From Onchocerca volvulus (lineage: Eukaryota; Nematoda; Chromadorea; Rhabditida; Onchocercidae): 64,000 nt of DNA. The first letter of the stretch is position 1. Every line of letters begins with the position of its first letter. Where the stretch lies: positions 7,006,001-7,070,000 of the forward strand of contig HG738137.1 in the NCBI GenBank assembly GCA_000499405.2. Direction: 5' to 3'. The notes beneath the pieces are model-generated. The model did not search any database, was not told where the DNA came from, and was given only the letters and a program-made list of their open reading frames with translations. Positions 13,201 through 26,300 of this stretch are shown one piece after another. Made by a program: the position numbers and the translations under genes.

Positions 13201-14548
13201 ATTCATCTAGTTTTTAACATTAAATTGCTTCTAAAGCTATGATCTGCCTCCCATTGTAAAATTGGTGTAGTTTCCTTATGTTTGCATCTTTAACTGAGAA
13301 GTTAGATGTCATTGCATTGTGCTTGTCGGACATTATGAAGACTAATAATAGGAATGATCTATGATCATTTCAGTGGGAATTAACTTTCCTAAGCTACTTT
13401 ACTACAAGTAATTATTTGTGTAGAATACATCATTTGTTAGACATTATTTTTAGCAATACGAAGATTTTTGTCAGCAGTTGATCCAGTTGTTGAATCTTCT
13501 GGAGCTACACTTGGAAGGTGAATCAGAGAGCTTGTGGCAGCTTGGTGGCTCAACTCCATGGTGTTTACTGCCACGCTTTTTACAAAATTTCGTCCAATCT
13601 TCGCAAACTCCTGTCAAATTCAATGAATTCTTCATTTATACTCCGAAGGATTCGGTGAAAGAAAATAAAATGAAAAATATGGCAAAATTGTGGCTGGCAC
13701 ATGATAGCGAAAAAGTACGTAAATTTTTTGGTTATTGAATTTTTCCAGGATTTTTGGATGTCAAACATAAAATACTACGCCAACGGTATTTTTCAGATCC
13801 CGTATTTTGCAATTGGCAGCATTTTATGAAAACTTTTTCGAATATATAATTGAGCAAAAAACTTCATCTCAAAGATTTTTACACATTTTACATGCAAGTG
13901 AATTGCAGCGGAACGACGAAAATTCTTATTCGTTCCTAATAGTTTAGGCTCTTATTTTGTCTTCAATTTAAAATTATTTTTTCTATAAGTAATTGAGAGC
14001 TATTGAAAATCAAGTCAGATTTTAAATTCTTCAAAAGAAAATTTTGAAGTTTTATTTTTTTTTATTTAGGAACACATACGAACCTCTCTACCATTATATG
14101 TTATTCCGGAAGAGGATGTTTTACTGCAACGATTGGAAGTTATGAAAAAAATTCTGAAAAAAGATAAGCTGATAGTAGCTATAGCAGAAGGTACATTTCG
14201 AAGTTTGGATATGAAAAAGGATAAACCAGAAGTACGAAAAGCGTTGCGTTGGATCAATGCGCATATATCAAAAGATAATGGCCGGCTCCGAATTATATCA
14301 GACTCAACACCGGAAAAGTGTGCGGAGAAGCTGTCGGCACAGGCACCAATCACATCAACTGTATTCGTTACGGTGCTTACATTACTGCATATTGAAGTTA
14401 ATCCAGTTGTCAAACGTAAGCATTTTGTTCTTCAATCATTTTATATCTAATCAGAGATGTCTGTGAGTCCAAAAAATGCATTTCAGTTGACATCAAATCA
14501 AGTGTCTGGAAACTTAATAGGGCCTGTTTAAATTCTGTTTTTGTCTGA
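10224..14548 (+). CDS. smg-5: Nonsense-mediated decay factor SMG-5 (EST1/14-3-3-like repeats plus degenerate PIN domain)
   Basis: SMG5 partners SMG7, binds phosphorylated UPF1 and promotes its dephosphorylation and mRNA decay. The exons I joined are 10224-10307, 10659-10750, 11018-11320, 11631-11861, 12020-12117, 12183-12326, 12663-13042, 13454-13718, 13749-13801, 14070-14415 and 14487-14548. They total 2,058 nt, in frame, giving 685 residues. Residues 1 to about 320 hold the 14-3-3-like/TPR fold typical of the EST1 family: FPYLRAIACLYIGDLRRYAW, then CYRKSIKLDEENGIALNQL. A Ser/Glu-rich low-complexity segment follows in the 12663-13042 exon. Residues 551-685 form the PIN-like domain, starting near LPLYVIPEEDVLL. 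The first acidic catalytic position, Asp in the VPDTN motif of SMG6, is Glu564 here, in line with the inactive PIN of SMG5. The smallest internal exon (13749-13801) and the last exon are the least certain. Confidence 0.88.
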
Positions 14549-17500
14549 CATAGAATAGCAGCTGTTTCCAACTTTCATGGCCACCTTCCTGCTGACTATA
14601 TCAACCAAAGCCTTTTGAGGAGTATCACGAGCAGAAAGTTTGACACTTTAACCAACGTTTGGTTCATTCACAGTGCCATCTTATTTTCACGCTTTACATC
14701 CTCTTTTTTGATCATCCTTGATCTTGATTTCATACAAATAATAGTAACTATGAGAGAGGAAATTTCTTATTAATTTTGAAAATCTTGACTTTCAATTCTT
14801 TGAATATTTACTACTTGGAAATTTTGTCTGCTAGTATTGCTTTCGTCTTCAGATAAATCCTAATTGGATTTATGCGTGCATATATGTATGAAACTTTGCC
14901 GATATATTCAGAAATGCTGGAGTTGTTATAAATAATAATGGGATAGAAAATAAGAGAGAGCTAAGATTTAGAGAAAGATTGACGTTATTGTTTTGAAGCG
15001 CTCTCTCCAAAAGCAGTTATCACTTCAGTCATCTATTTCCGGCATATGCAATCATCAAGACAATGTAGATATTGTGCGTTACGATTCTAACCACTTCAAT
15101 TTTTTATTTTTTTTTATTTTTTTATTTTTATTTTTATTTTTATTTTTTTGATATATGACATAAAATTACAGTGTGATGCTGTTGTAAAATGCATTTTCTT
15201 TCTATTCATAAATATTGTGTGGAACACACTAAATTTACAAATAGAGTTGAAAAGATTCGTGTTTATAACTGTAACTTTTTTAGCGATAACGGTGGAGAAT
15301 GTTGAAGATTTTTGTGCTCGATATGACAAAGCTCAGAAGGATTTTTTGCTATGCCACTGATACATGCATTCAGCGAATAGTGGTTGCAAAATAGTGAAGG
15401 TGATGAATATTTTGAATCTTTTTTTCCTCCTCCACAAAGTTCGAAGAATAAATAGAAGGGAATTTAACTGGAACAAATATAGTGTGACGTAATCACAAGT
15501 TCGAAAAACACAGTGGTAAATTAATCTGCTAATTAAATAGAATGACCTAACTGGTATCCATATATATTAATTAATGGTGTAATACCGCCATTGGCAGTAT
15601 ATGCATTTTTTATTAGAAGTGGAAAGAAATCATAAGGAACCTTAGTGAAGTGGTCAATAATTATTTTCTTTCTGTTAGTTGTTGTGTATACACCGGTATG
15701 TAAGAGCAATATTTTGAATGAATTCTCAAAAATAAATATTCAAAGAGATGAAAACGACAGGACAGGAGGGTGAGATATATTTTGTTAGTAATCAATTTGG
15801 GTGCCGTATTTATTTTTTCCTATTTCGCACTTTCTTTTTTATTCACTTTTTACTGTTAGCACTTATGCACAAAAGAGAGAGAGAGAGGGAGAGAAGAGGG
15901 GTAAGCATCTCAATGGGTTAAAGTACCATGTAATACAATCCTTTTGTTGCCGAATAACGATGAGCATCTGCAGGAGGTGGAGATTGTGGAATAAAAGGAG
16001 GTGATGTGATAGTGGTGTTGGAACAGTTTTGGGGTGTTGAAGGCGATCGATGATGAGGTAGTAGTGTTTGCTTGAATGGATGAGTGGCTGGGATAATTCA
16101 TTGTTGCCGTCGCCTCATCACCGGCCAGTTCAGTCGTTTTTACTTATGGTTTTTCGATCCAGATGTGACTGATCGTCAGTCAAAAATGCTTGCTGGACAT
16201 TTTCATTTCCATTTGTCCCGTCTTGAGATTCTTACGGCTTTGTTACTACTTTTATTCATGCTGCTACACAGAGTTTGTTGTATCAAAATGTTTAGGAATC
16301 AAAAAGACTGAACAGCTGGAAAAAAAGGTATTCATTTTCACTAAAAGAAATGTGAAGTCTTGAAATTAATTTTGAAGTGGAAATGAAGTAGTGTGCTTAA
16401 AGAAGAGGAGAGCGGAAATGAAAGATGTGTCTCCTTATGCTTGTTAAAAGTGTTTATTTATAATAATAATAATAATAAATAAAGTGGGGGCATCAAGCAA
16501 GAGAGAAGGTGGAGCACGGATATTTGGTTTCATTAAAGAGAGGAAAGCGGAGGAGGAAGAGTAGTTATCAAACGCGTGCAGATTCGCAGCCTGATCCATA
16601 CATTGATCAGCGTAGCAATGACACTCTTCCCTCGTTTCCTCCTCTATCAAAAGTGTTATTGTTAGTAATAACGGTGACATTAAGGATAGATATGTGTTGT
16701 GATGCGATGCGATGCGATGTGTATGTTTGTGAGTAGTAGCAATAACTGTGTACACTGCTTAGATAACGATCCCCAATCGCTATCACTTCGAATAAATTAT
16801 TTGCCGATGAGGAAGGATGGAGTGGAGTAGGGTGGAGTGGCGATGTAAATGGCTTTTCGAGGTTTTTTCTTTCCTCATTTACTTGTCGCATTCTCCTCAA
16901 CGAGCACTCCTTCACTACTCAATTTGTCTCATATAATATATTCATATTCCTCAAGGACTTTTCCGCACCAATCATTCATCCATTTGAAATTTGTCATTTT
17001 AAATAAGAGTAAACAGCTCTTCTTATCCATCCTTGTAATTTTTATCCCGAGGAACAACATTCGATTACAGCTGTAGTAGCACTGTTGTGATCTGCCTTAT
17101 GACCTATACAGTTATTGCTATTGCGGGTCATATCCAAAATTACTTTAATTTTTTATTTCCAGAGTTAATCCACTTAATGATTTTGCTATTGTGTATTACT
17201 GCGGATGATATTTTTGTACATCATTGCAGCTCAACATTTAGTCTTGCTTAAATGCTTTGTGAGGTTGAGTAAATTTAAAATACAAAAAGTTGGAAAAATG
17301 AAATGATTTGAAAAAGCATATATATAATATAGTTGATTGTTCTCTTCCTTCATTGAAATTCAATTCCCTAATCGGCTTCTTTCTTCTGTTCGTCTATCTT
17401 TCTTCACACATCTGCGCCATCGAGAGTCTTCCATTGCAAGCAAGGCCCATTTATGCATTTATTTAGTTATTTAAAGGAATAGCAGCATATCGAAGTGCTG

Positions 17501-20500
17501 TGGGAAGGCTGGCAAGGATTAGTGATGGATGGAAAGAGAGGAGGAGCGGATGGGTAACAACTTATCATCTCATATGTGCATGGCTTGTGTAAGCGTAGTT
17601 CATCGATGTGTGTATATCGGTGCATTACAATCAATTTATTACTCATTGTCACTCACATTATTTACTTGTTTATGTAATTGCCTCTTCCTCACACATCAAA
17701 TATCTCAATTTATATTTTCCCAGTTGTACACATCCATTATCTTAACCTACTGCTCTCAAGCAGTCCTTCCGACAACATCTCTATATCTCGTTAACTTTCA
17801 TTACTATCAAAATTTCGTATCCATCATCTATAAAAATTACTACTGATTTGGAGTCTCGAGTTATTTTATCAGTTGCATTTATTCATGTCTTGTGATTGCC
17901 ACTAGTTTTTCGGCAGACACTTTCATTTATAAATTTTAGTTTCTGATACTTCTTTGTTGCTACTCGGTTGGTTTAGTCGCTGTTTTGCATTTATAAATGA
18001 AATTTCAAATGGACATTAGCTTTTTTATTTGAATTAAAGAGTGTTCATTTCAGCAACACTTTGATTTGTGAGGGTGTGAATTACATTGATGTTTAACACT
18101 TCGAAATATTTGAAATGATTTTCGGCGGGAATATTCGGCAAACCAGTTTTTTGTAAAAGCAAATATCATCTGCCTACCCTTAACGGAATTTAAGGAACTG
18201 GGTCATTTAGCCGCTGCCAAAATTTGTTGTTTCTTGAATTCGAGAAATTTTTGGTCGTAGAAAAGTTTTCGAATTTGAAAACCTGCTTTATTCAGATTTT
18301 TAATTTCGACTTCTTGAGGCTTCTCATTTGAACTTGCATTTAGTAACCGGTAATTTCACTGTTTGGAATTCTTTTTGAACTTTAAGTAGGTTTCTGCATC
18401 ACTCGTTCTTTATAGCTCATTTTCATGGATGTTTTGATGGATTATAGATCTGGTCACTTCTTATCTATGCTTGCCTATATCATCATCATCAATAATAATA
18501 ATGTCGCTTAATGTCGTGGTCCTCAGGGAATAGAAAGAGGGAGGGAGAGAGAGAGAGAGAAGAATGAAAATATCTAGGTTGGATGTATTTGATCAAATAG
18601 TCAAATCAAATAAAATACGGATATTGCTAATTCAAACTTTCTAAAATATTTTGTTTTATTCATTGGGAATATGTTTGTTTTAATAGTCGTAAGCATGAAT
18701 ATGATTTTTTTGTTGGATAATTATTACTAATGCAAAAGAGTAAAATAAATGGATAGAAGTATGACTGGCATTATCTCTATTCAGAAGCTTTTTGCATGCT
18801 ATCCGGCAGCTCAAACGTAATCTTTGTATTGTCAAACTGATGCAGAATATACGTTTAGATTCAGATTTTGTTTAACCATGATATATGCTGCAGATTATTC
18901 ATGTTCCTCACAAGTTCACTGTACTGACCTTCAAAATTAGTTAATACTGTTGATTACGGAAATTACTGAATCCAAACATAAAAATAGGAAACTGGTGTAT
19001 TTTTATGAGCATTAAGGCGGTAATACATTGGTAGAATTCTTTGTTCAGAAAAGTTTTGCTTCTTTCTGGAAATAAATAATGTTTTAATATACTTCAAATA
19101 ATATCTCAAATAGTTCAGCTGTAGTTGTAAAGTATACAACTTTAGGTTAGAGGAAAAGAAATTTTGGTGTGATTATTACTAATTGAAACAAAAGGATTGA
19201 TGATTATGGCTGATCGATATTTTCGGAAGTTATGAAGGGTATGTCATTGATATTCCTCTTCAAAGATCTGTGAATATTGGTTGAGAGCTTGGAAGTAAAA
19301 AATAGATGATTCGATTTGGAAATTTGAATTGTACGGCCTTTGCAAATATAACGCATACATTTTCATAAGATCCTTATCTCTATTCTTTTCCATTTACAAA
19401 ATAAATGACTGTGCCAATAAAGAAAAAAAAAGTTAGGTAGATTAAAATGTTTTTAAATTTCATAACTTTTTACGGAGGAAATAAATTCCATTAAATCCTA
19501 GGTTTTAATATATTACTAACCAGTTTCAGGGTGAAAGATGTACTGCTGTAAATTTATGTGAAAGCACATATTTTCATTGATCGGAACTGTTGTGTTGCGA
19601 TGTTCTAGGATTCAGAATCCTGCTGGCGTTAATGATTAAGTTCACGTCGAATGAGTTTCCTTATCCAGGAAAAATGTTAAGCTCAAAAAAAAATTTAATA
19701 CTTGAGCCAAGTGATGTAAGTACCATCACTGCTGAAGTTACGAATAGCAAGACCAACTAATTCATGACTGGATGCGGATTAAAGAATTTTAATTGCGTCG
19801 TGTCTTAGTGCTTATAATAAGCTAAATGATGCTCTTTGGCATATTATAGAATTATTCGGACCAAAATAATCGAAATGTTGTATATTTGTTTTATTCAAAA
19901 ATTCTTAATGAAAGTCACCCATAATGTTTGTTTTCGTTAAGTTGTGCTTTGTAATGGAAAGTTAAATAAAGCTCTGATTGTGTTTGAATTGCAATTTTCT
20001 TGTATCAGTGATTCCACTGTTCAATGATATTCTATATTTTGTTGGTGTAAATTTTATTTGAAGATTGGTGGATGATTTGTTGTAGGAATAGTTTGTCGTT
20101 ATTTGGTTAATTTTTTTTTTTTTGATATAAGGGAATTTTCTCTACTTAAATAGTCAATTTCATATGAAAAAGGAACTTGTTCTGTGGCTTTTCAGCTATA
20201 TGCCAGTGCTATGCTAATAGGTTCTGAAGTGAAGTTCAGCAAACATTTCTCTTTCCCAGTAAACCTTTGTTTATTTTCATATTCCAGTTTTATAAGTTAG
20301 TAAAGAGCATTTAATAGGGATTAACTTACAATGATGTGCTGCCCGAATCTTTTAAAGAATGTTATTTGTTGGATCGATTAAGAAGGATTAACCAATAAGG
20401 AGTGAAGTTGCAGGTAATTTGTTGAAGATCGACATCTTTCGAGAATTTCAATATTTTTTGGTGAAGGTACCATATGATATGTGATGTTCTATTATTACTC

Positions 20501-23299
20501 CAGTGCGAGTAGTATATTTTGTAAGGAATTTCCCGGTCTCTCTCTCGTAGGACTATTACCCATATGAAGCAGAGTAGATCAGTGGCTATGGACAGTGCTG
20601 ATTAGAAATATATTACTTTTTGTAATGATGGCTTGTAATGCATGATAATAGTAATCGGAGAAAACAATTTGGAACACTTTATTTTGTCATCCTTGGCCGA
20701 GTTAAATCGAAGATTTTTTGAAGCGATGAAAGATTTACTTCACCTTCCAATGCGTTTTATTGCTGATATCTCCTTAATTGTTAAATATTGCGGAGCGCTT
20801 TTAGATTTATAGAAGAATAAGAGGAATTTGTCGTACTATTAGGATTTGTTATTGACAATGACAAGTTTAAATTCATGTCCTTCCACCTGGAGGCTTGTTG
20901 TAGTTATGCTTTTTGGGGCCTATTTGAAGGCGCGACGGCCTTTCGCACAACAATATTAGTGGCAATAAAATATAATTGTTTCACATCTATTTTACAGATT
21001 GTTTATGATCATCCTTGGAAGGGATTCATAGTTCTTCATTTTTAATGTAATTCTTCCTATTTATTGCCGTGTCGCCCATCTTCTCCCATTCAACCACAAA
21101 TCCTCTTCTCCTTGACATTCCCATTCCCGAATCTTTTCTTTTTTCCTCCGCTTATTCTGTTCGCCATTGATATTAATTTTTTGACACAATTTAACAATTA
21201 TTCTGAAATTGAACTTATTGCCTTCTGTTTTTGAATTTTTTTCGGTTTTTGAATTATCCCATGAATATTTCAGCTCTTTCTTTGGAAACATTACTATTGA
21301 TGAAAGGAATAAGAAAAGATTGTTCTACTTTAGTCTATTTTGATTATCAAAATGGCTTTATATAAAAGATTCATTTCCGATTTTCTTTTTTTGTACTTCT
21401 GTTGGTTCACAGCAATATTTGAATGACTGGGATGATCAAGAGAAGATAACATATAATTTGTTCAATTTCCTTGCAAAAGTTATTCCAAGTGATAAGGAAA
21501 GAAAAAAAGGGCTTAGAGATCTGAAGAAGTGATTTTCTTGTCATTCTCTCAGTAAAACTGTGATTGATTCTTTTCTTTTTAGTTTCACTGATCCGACATT
21601 ATTGTAAGTGATTGAATTTAACGGTTGTGGGACAAGGAAAGGGGAATGGCATCTAATTGTTCTTCAATTTCGAAATTTCATATTTCAGTAAATATTGTCG
21701 AAATAATAAATAATGCCTTTTGGCTTACATTTTTGTCATGTTATTATTGTTTTCGACAAAAAAATATAACATTGACACTCTCCAAATGGTTCTTTTTTCT
21801 TTAGTTTCATTTGAGTTTTACGTAAAAACATCATGTGCTTGTTTTGATTATCCAATCAGCTCTTTCTCTTCACTTTTAGATAATAGGCTCTCGAAGTTTT
21901 TTGTGCGAAATCTTCATTTCTTACGTTGATGAATTCCATAAATATTTGTGTATATCTTAAGATATCTCAAGTATGGTCTGAAAAATTCCTTATTTTCCAT
22001 TTTCCGATTTCAACTTTGCAGTTTATCCTTATTGACTTGAAGATATTTATTACTTGCAAAAACCTAACCAGAGTGAAAGCGCTAGTGAAGCGCATATAAC
22101 TCAGATTATTTCTGAACAGACTGTGATGTCTGTGATTTTATTCATCACTGGGGAATCGAAATTATTGCTTCTTGATGGATTTCTGGGATGCAAGTTGATA
22201 CAAAGTTCAAGAAACGATAATTGAAAACCTTTATTCATGAGTGCTGAATGAATTCAGGAACAGTATTAATAAAATCAGGATTTTTCTTGAGGTACAAATG
22301 ATGCTGATTGCATTCGCTTCACGTTTGATTATCTTTTTGATATAAGTAATACAGATGTGCGATGGATTAGGTCTGGTATTACGCTTTAACAGAAACTAGC
22401 AAGATAGAAGATCCACTAGATCATCGTCCATAATAAAGATATTACCTATGAAAACATAAATGAGGTTACTCTGGCCGACAACCATGTTCTATTGTATTAG
22501 CTTTGTTGCAAAATTTCCTTCATCCTCATCCAAGTTATAGTGTATAATTTTATTTTTTTAAGAAATGTAATGTGATTTGCTAATGTTGAGTATTTTCAGT
22601 TTATTCACAGGAACTGGAAAAATGAGATCGTAGTATTGCAGATCTGTCGTAGTTATGGGATCTGCTTGCTGTAATATTCGTTCATATCGTTTCAAAAATT
22701 TCTTGTAGCATGCTATTCATTTTCACTTCTTTATATCACTTAATGAATTCATCGAAATGCAGTTTAATAGCGGAATGTTTTGGATAGATGAGTTCTACTT
22801 AATACAGCTGTCTTTTGTTGAATTGTAAATGTATTCCATTTCATAGATTAAGTTAACACTGTTAATGAGCTCCTGATTCTTGACTTTCTCGACATTTTGT
22901 TCTCACTTTTTCGCTTTTGTCTCATTTTCTTTAGCTTACCAATTTTATTTTATTTTATTTTTTTTTTTTAATTTCATTATACCATTCGTTTCATAGTATA
23001 TAGCAAGTTATATTTGGGTTTTTATCTCATATTCCCGTTGATTTTCCTTGGAAATTTCGTATTTATTATTTTTTCTCAGAAATAAAATGTAGAAGAATAT
23101 TAGGAATAATCGAGTAATGGTTTTCAACTTAGTGTACACCGGCGCGCATGGCACTGCCATTAGATTTTGAATTGATATTCCAAATCTCGTATTAAATTTT
23201 TACAGTTCGTTCATTTGGGATGTTCATTTAATTATTGGACATTGCTACATTGACCAATGGAAATTGGTGTATGTTGGTTAAAAAGGGAAATAAATCCGG
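14549..23299. other. Long gene-free stretch upstream of unc-37
   Basis: No reading frame here has recognisable protein features or a chain of exons in one frame. It contains simple repeats: TTTTTA-type runs at 15100-15149, GA-rich runs at 15873-15900 and 18534-18562, TAA repeats at 16460-16482 and GATGC repeats at 16701-16719. Several short frames near 16.5-17.8 kb are low-complexity and overlap on both strands. It may hold regulatory DNA, 5' UTR exons of unc-37 or unrecognised non-coding RNA genes. Confidence 0.5.
15100..15149. repeat. T-rich TTTTTA microsatellite
   Basis: About 50 bp of T runs broken by single A residues at mostly 6-bp spacing, in the gene-free region after smg-5. Confidence 0.8.
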
Positions 23300-23365
23300 A
23301 TGGCTGCATCAAGTTGGATTGCTAAAGTTCGTAAACGAAACGATGTGCGCAAGGAATCTTTGAAG
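23300..23365 (+). CDS. Candidate distant first coding exon of unc-37
   Basis: ATG at 23300 opens a 22-codon frame (begins MAASSWIAKVRKR) ending at a GTTAGA donor at 23366. It is phase 0 and would join in frame to the unc-37 exon at 28571. That exon begins GTPHQTMKMTI, upstream of its own first Met. In vertebrate TLE proteins a TPHQ sequence also precedes the Q domain and follows a short separate first exon. This supports some upstream coding exon, but the choice of this one is weak: the joining intron would be 5.2 kb and I see no homology in the 22 residues. Confidence 0.25.
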
Positions 23366-26300
23366 GTTAGAGTGAATTTTTTTTTTCGGGTACATTATAA
23401 ATATAAGTTTTTTTTTTCACATATGTTCTAAAGGGATTTTTTAGAGTTTTGTTGGAGTTACATGAGTTTGATTTCATAATGTTTCTGCATGACTATATAT
23501 TTTCAGCAATTGCAATTAATAGAGTCGAATTCTTTAAATTGCTGTTTATTTTTTGAACCGTTTATAATATCTTCACATATCTTTTGTTCCTTCTGAATTT
23601 TTGATTTTCATTTTATTTTCTTGATTAAATGTGGTTTTCTTTTACTCCAATTAATAGCTTGTTTTTATCTGGTTTTCTTTGGCAGGTTAAAGACTACAAA
23701 CTTCCAGATAATAGTCATTACAAAACATCGTTTGTAGTTTTTACTGTGGTGCAGTTTTTTTAACTGTGATGAAAAGCAATTTAACTTAAGGTGATTAAAC
23801 TTCATTATTATTATCATTATTATAAATTGTGATTATAGGCAGTCCTTTTTCCCACGAAAACATATCATTCGAAGAACAGTTCACCCATTAACAATTTTTA
23901 TGAGTAACTGCTGATTCACTTAGCAATTTCCAACTGATATATTTATGAAACTTTGACTAGTAATTAATTAGTAACGGCTGGATACATTTGTAAAAGTCGA
24001 TTAGTGAAGGATATGTCATCTCTGCTTTATTATACATCTAATGGGTAATGTTGTTAAGGCTGGGAAATGGATTTGAATGGTGGATGTAATTAGATGATGG
24101 GAGTTAAAGGAATGTTTGCCCATGCAACTCTCGCACAACAGTTGACCTAGCACTCATGGTGAAGGGTTGTGTCATTAAAAGCCATTAAATTGTTTGTGTC
24201 ATCGATGTCTTAATTGATTTTCGATGGTATTATGTTGGGAGTATAGAGTTCAAGGAACCGCTTAATGATTTACTCTGGAGAGAAAGGTGTTCATCTGTAA
24301 AAAATCGTACGAATTACGACCAACTGATCCGACCCGAAGTGTTTGGTGAATTATGAGAAGTATACGACAAGTTGGGAATATCATCCTGCACAAGTTAATT
24401 TAGATAGAAATTGTAGGAGGGGCAAAGGGTGAAGGTTTGAAAGGCTGAATATGTTAGCTGTTTGAGAGAAGGGTATGACATTCATCTTTATCTCTATCCA
24501 TCCATTGATATGTTCATGCATTCGAGTTCATCGATTCCTAGAAATTTATATTCGTTAGAAAATGACGCTACTGCTGCTTCAGGATTAGGGATAATGTGCA
24601 TGTGCATGTGCATGTGCATGCATATGCATATGCATGTGTCTGCATGAAGAAGTTAGTCAATCAGCGTGGATACAGAGTAAAAGGCATTTGTTGTATGTAA
24701 ATGTCGGACAATTTACGTCCAACAACTTGCAAATTTCATATTGATTTGATGTGCAAATGAGTAGATGTGAGTGAGTTAGTGAATGAGAGAGGGAAGGAGA
24801 CAGAGAGAGAGAAGGTAGTGAGCACGACGCATAGCACATTCATCCATACCATCTGTCGATGCGTTCATTCCTTCCTCTGCCTATCATCCCTTCACTTTTT
24901 TTACGTTTTTATGTCCTCGTCCAACCACGCACACAGATACACACACTCATATGTACACAGCAGACAGAGAGAGAGACAGAGAGATAGATAGGAGGAATGG
25001 AATATGCATAATGTACATATGCATCCGCACAGATTTACTCTGTTCTCGAGGGACGCACAGACACGCAGAGGAGGAGAGAGCAATGCATGCACACACTCAT
25101 AAAACAATATTACCCTTTCATCCGAGTGAGTTCCTTTTTCTTCAATTGTTGTGGAGTAAGCATGCGTGTGGGTTTGCCTGCTTACTTGCTTGCTTGCTTG
25201 CATGCATGCATGCATGCATGCATGCTTCCATTTGGTTGCACTTGTTTTCTTCTCCACTCATCATCGGTTCATTGTGTAGTTCATTGTCATTCATCAACTT
25301 CTTCCTATTCACTTTTCGTAATGGTAATGATAATGATGATCTTAGGCAGCAAATGTCATCCAAACAGTACTCCGGTATTCCGGTTTCACACTTCACTTAA
25401 CGCTCTTCGCCGATATAACTCTTATTAAAGCAAGTATTGTACGGATATAGTTGTATAATTATCCAGTCCGTAAAGAATGTGAATCGGACGGGAAGTAAAC
25501 ATTCCATGTTGTTAATATACCGCTAAATGAATTATTATACATAAGTCATTTCCACCATTTTTGGTTGGAGTACACGTATCGTTTATAGTGTTAATAGTCA
25601 ATCAACCATAAAATAGACAGATATGGCCAGGAATCCTTATAATTAGTCATAGGTTTAAAGGAACATATGCTCGAAAATGAGATCAATTAAATATGGTTAA
25701 TCTAGTAAACACATGCTACCCACTCAATTTTCTGATTTATTTTGACAACAAGTTGGATCTCTTCTCTTTGATTTGCTGTCATTCTTTTCACTAAAAAAAG
25801 TGCGATATAGTTTAGATATAGGAACATGAGAGATTATGCTGTCATTCAACGCTCTTAATAATTCGGCCATAATGGATGTTCAAGTATTGAGTGTTCAAAA
25901 AATTTAGAGTAAGAAGTCAGAGTAAGTGATTTCTTATGTCATTCACTTCTGAAATGGATCATTTGTTTGAAAAGAACCGATCGAGTGAAAATACGCTGTA
26001 ACCAAGTTCTTTTGGAGGAAGAGAGAGGAAGGGGTTCTTTTTTTTTGGACCTTTTTCTTTGCTAGAATATTTAGTGAATGGAGAGCTCTTTTTTTCCTTT
26101 GTTGCTCGTTCTACAGATCCATATCCAAACAGAATGTAACATAGCAAATTAATTAATTAGTAGACATAACTGCAGTAGTCTCATATAATTGTCTTATATT
26201 TTATCCAAGAGAAAGACAAAGGTCAATGGGGAAGGAAATTAATGGCTCATTTATAAATAAATGTTACCTGTCTGTCGATATATTCGTTTTTTAGACTTGA

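Noticed and set aside
16444..17076. Several overlapping frames on both strands rich in His, Ser and Thr
   Set aside because: Low-complexity repeats keep many frames open; no splice partners or family features.
24901..25428. Frames of up to 149 residues on both strands
   Set aside because: Produced by GA, CA and CATG repeats; composition such as repeated ACMHACMH is a direct read-through of the array.
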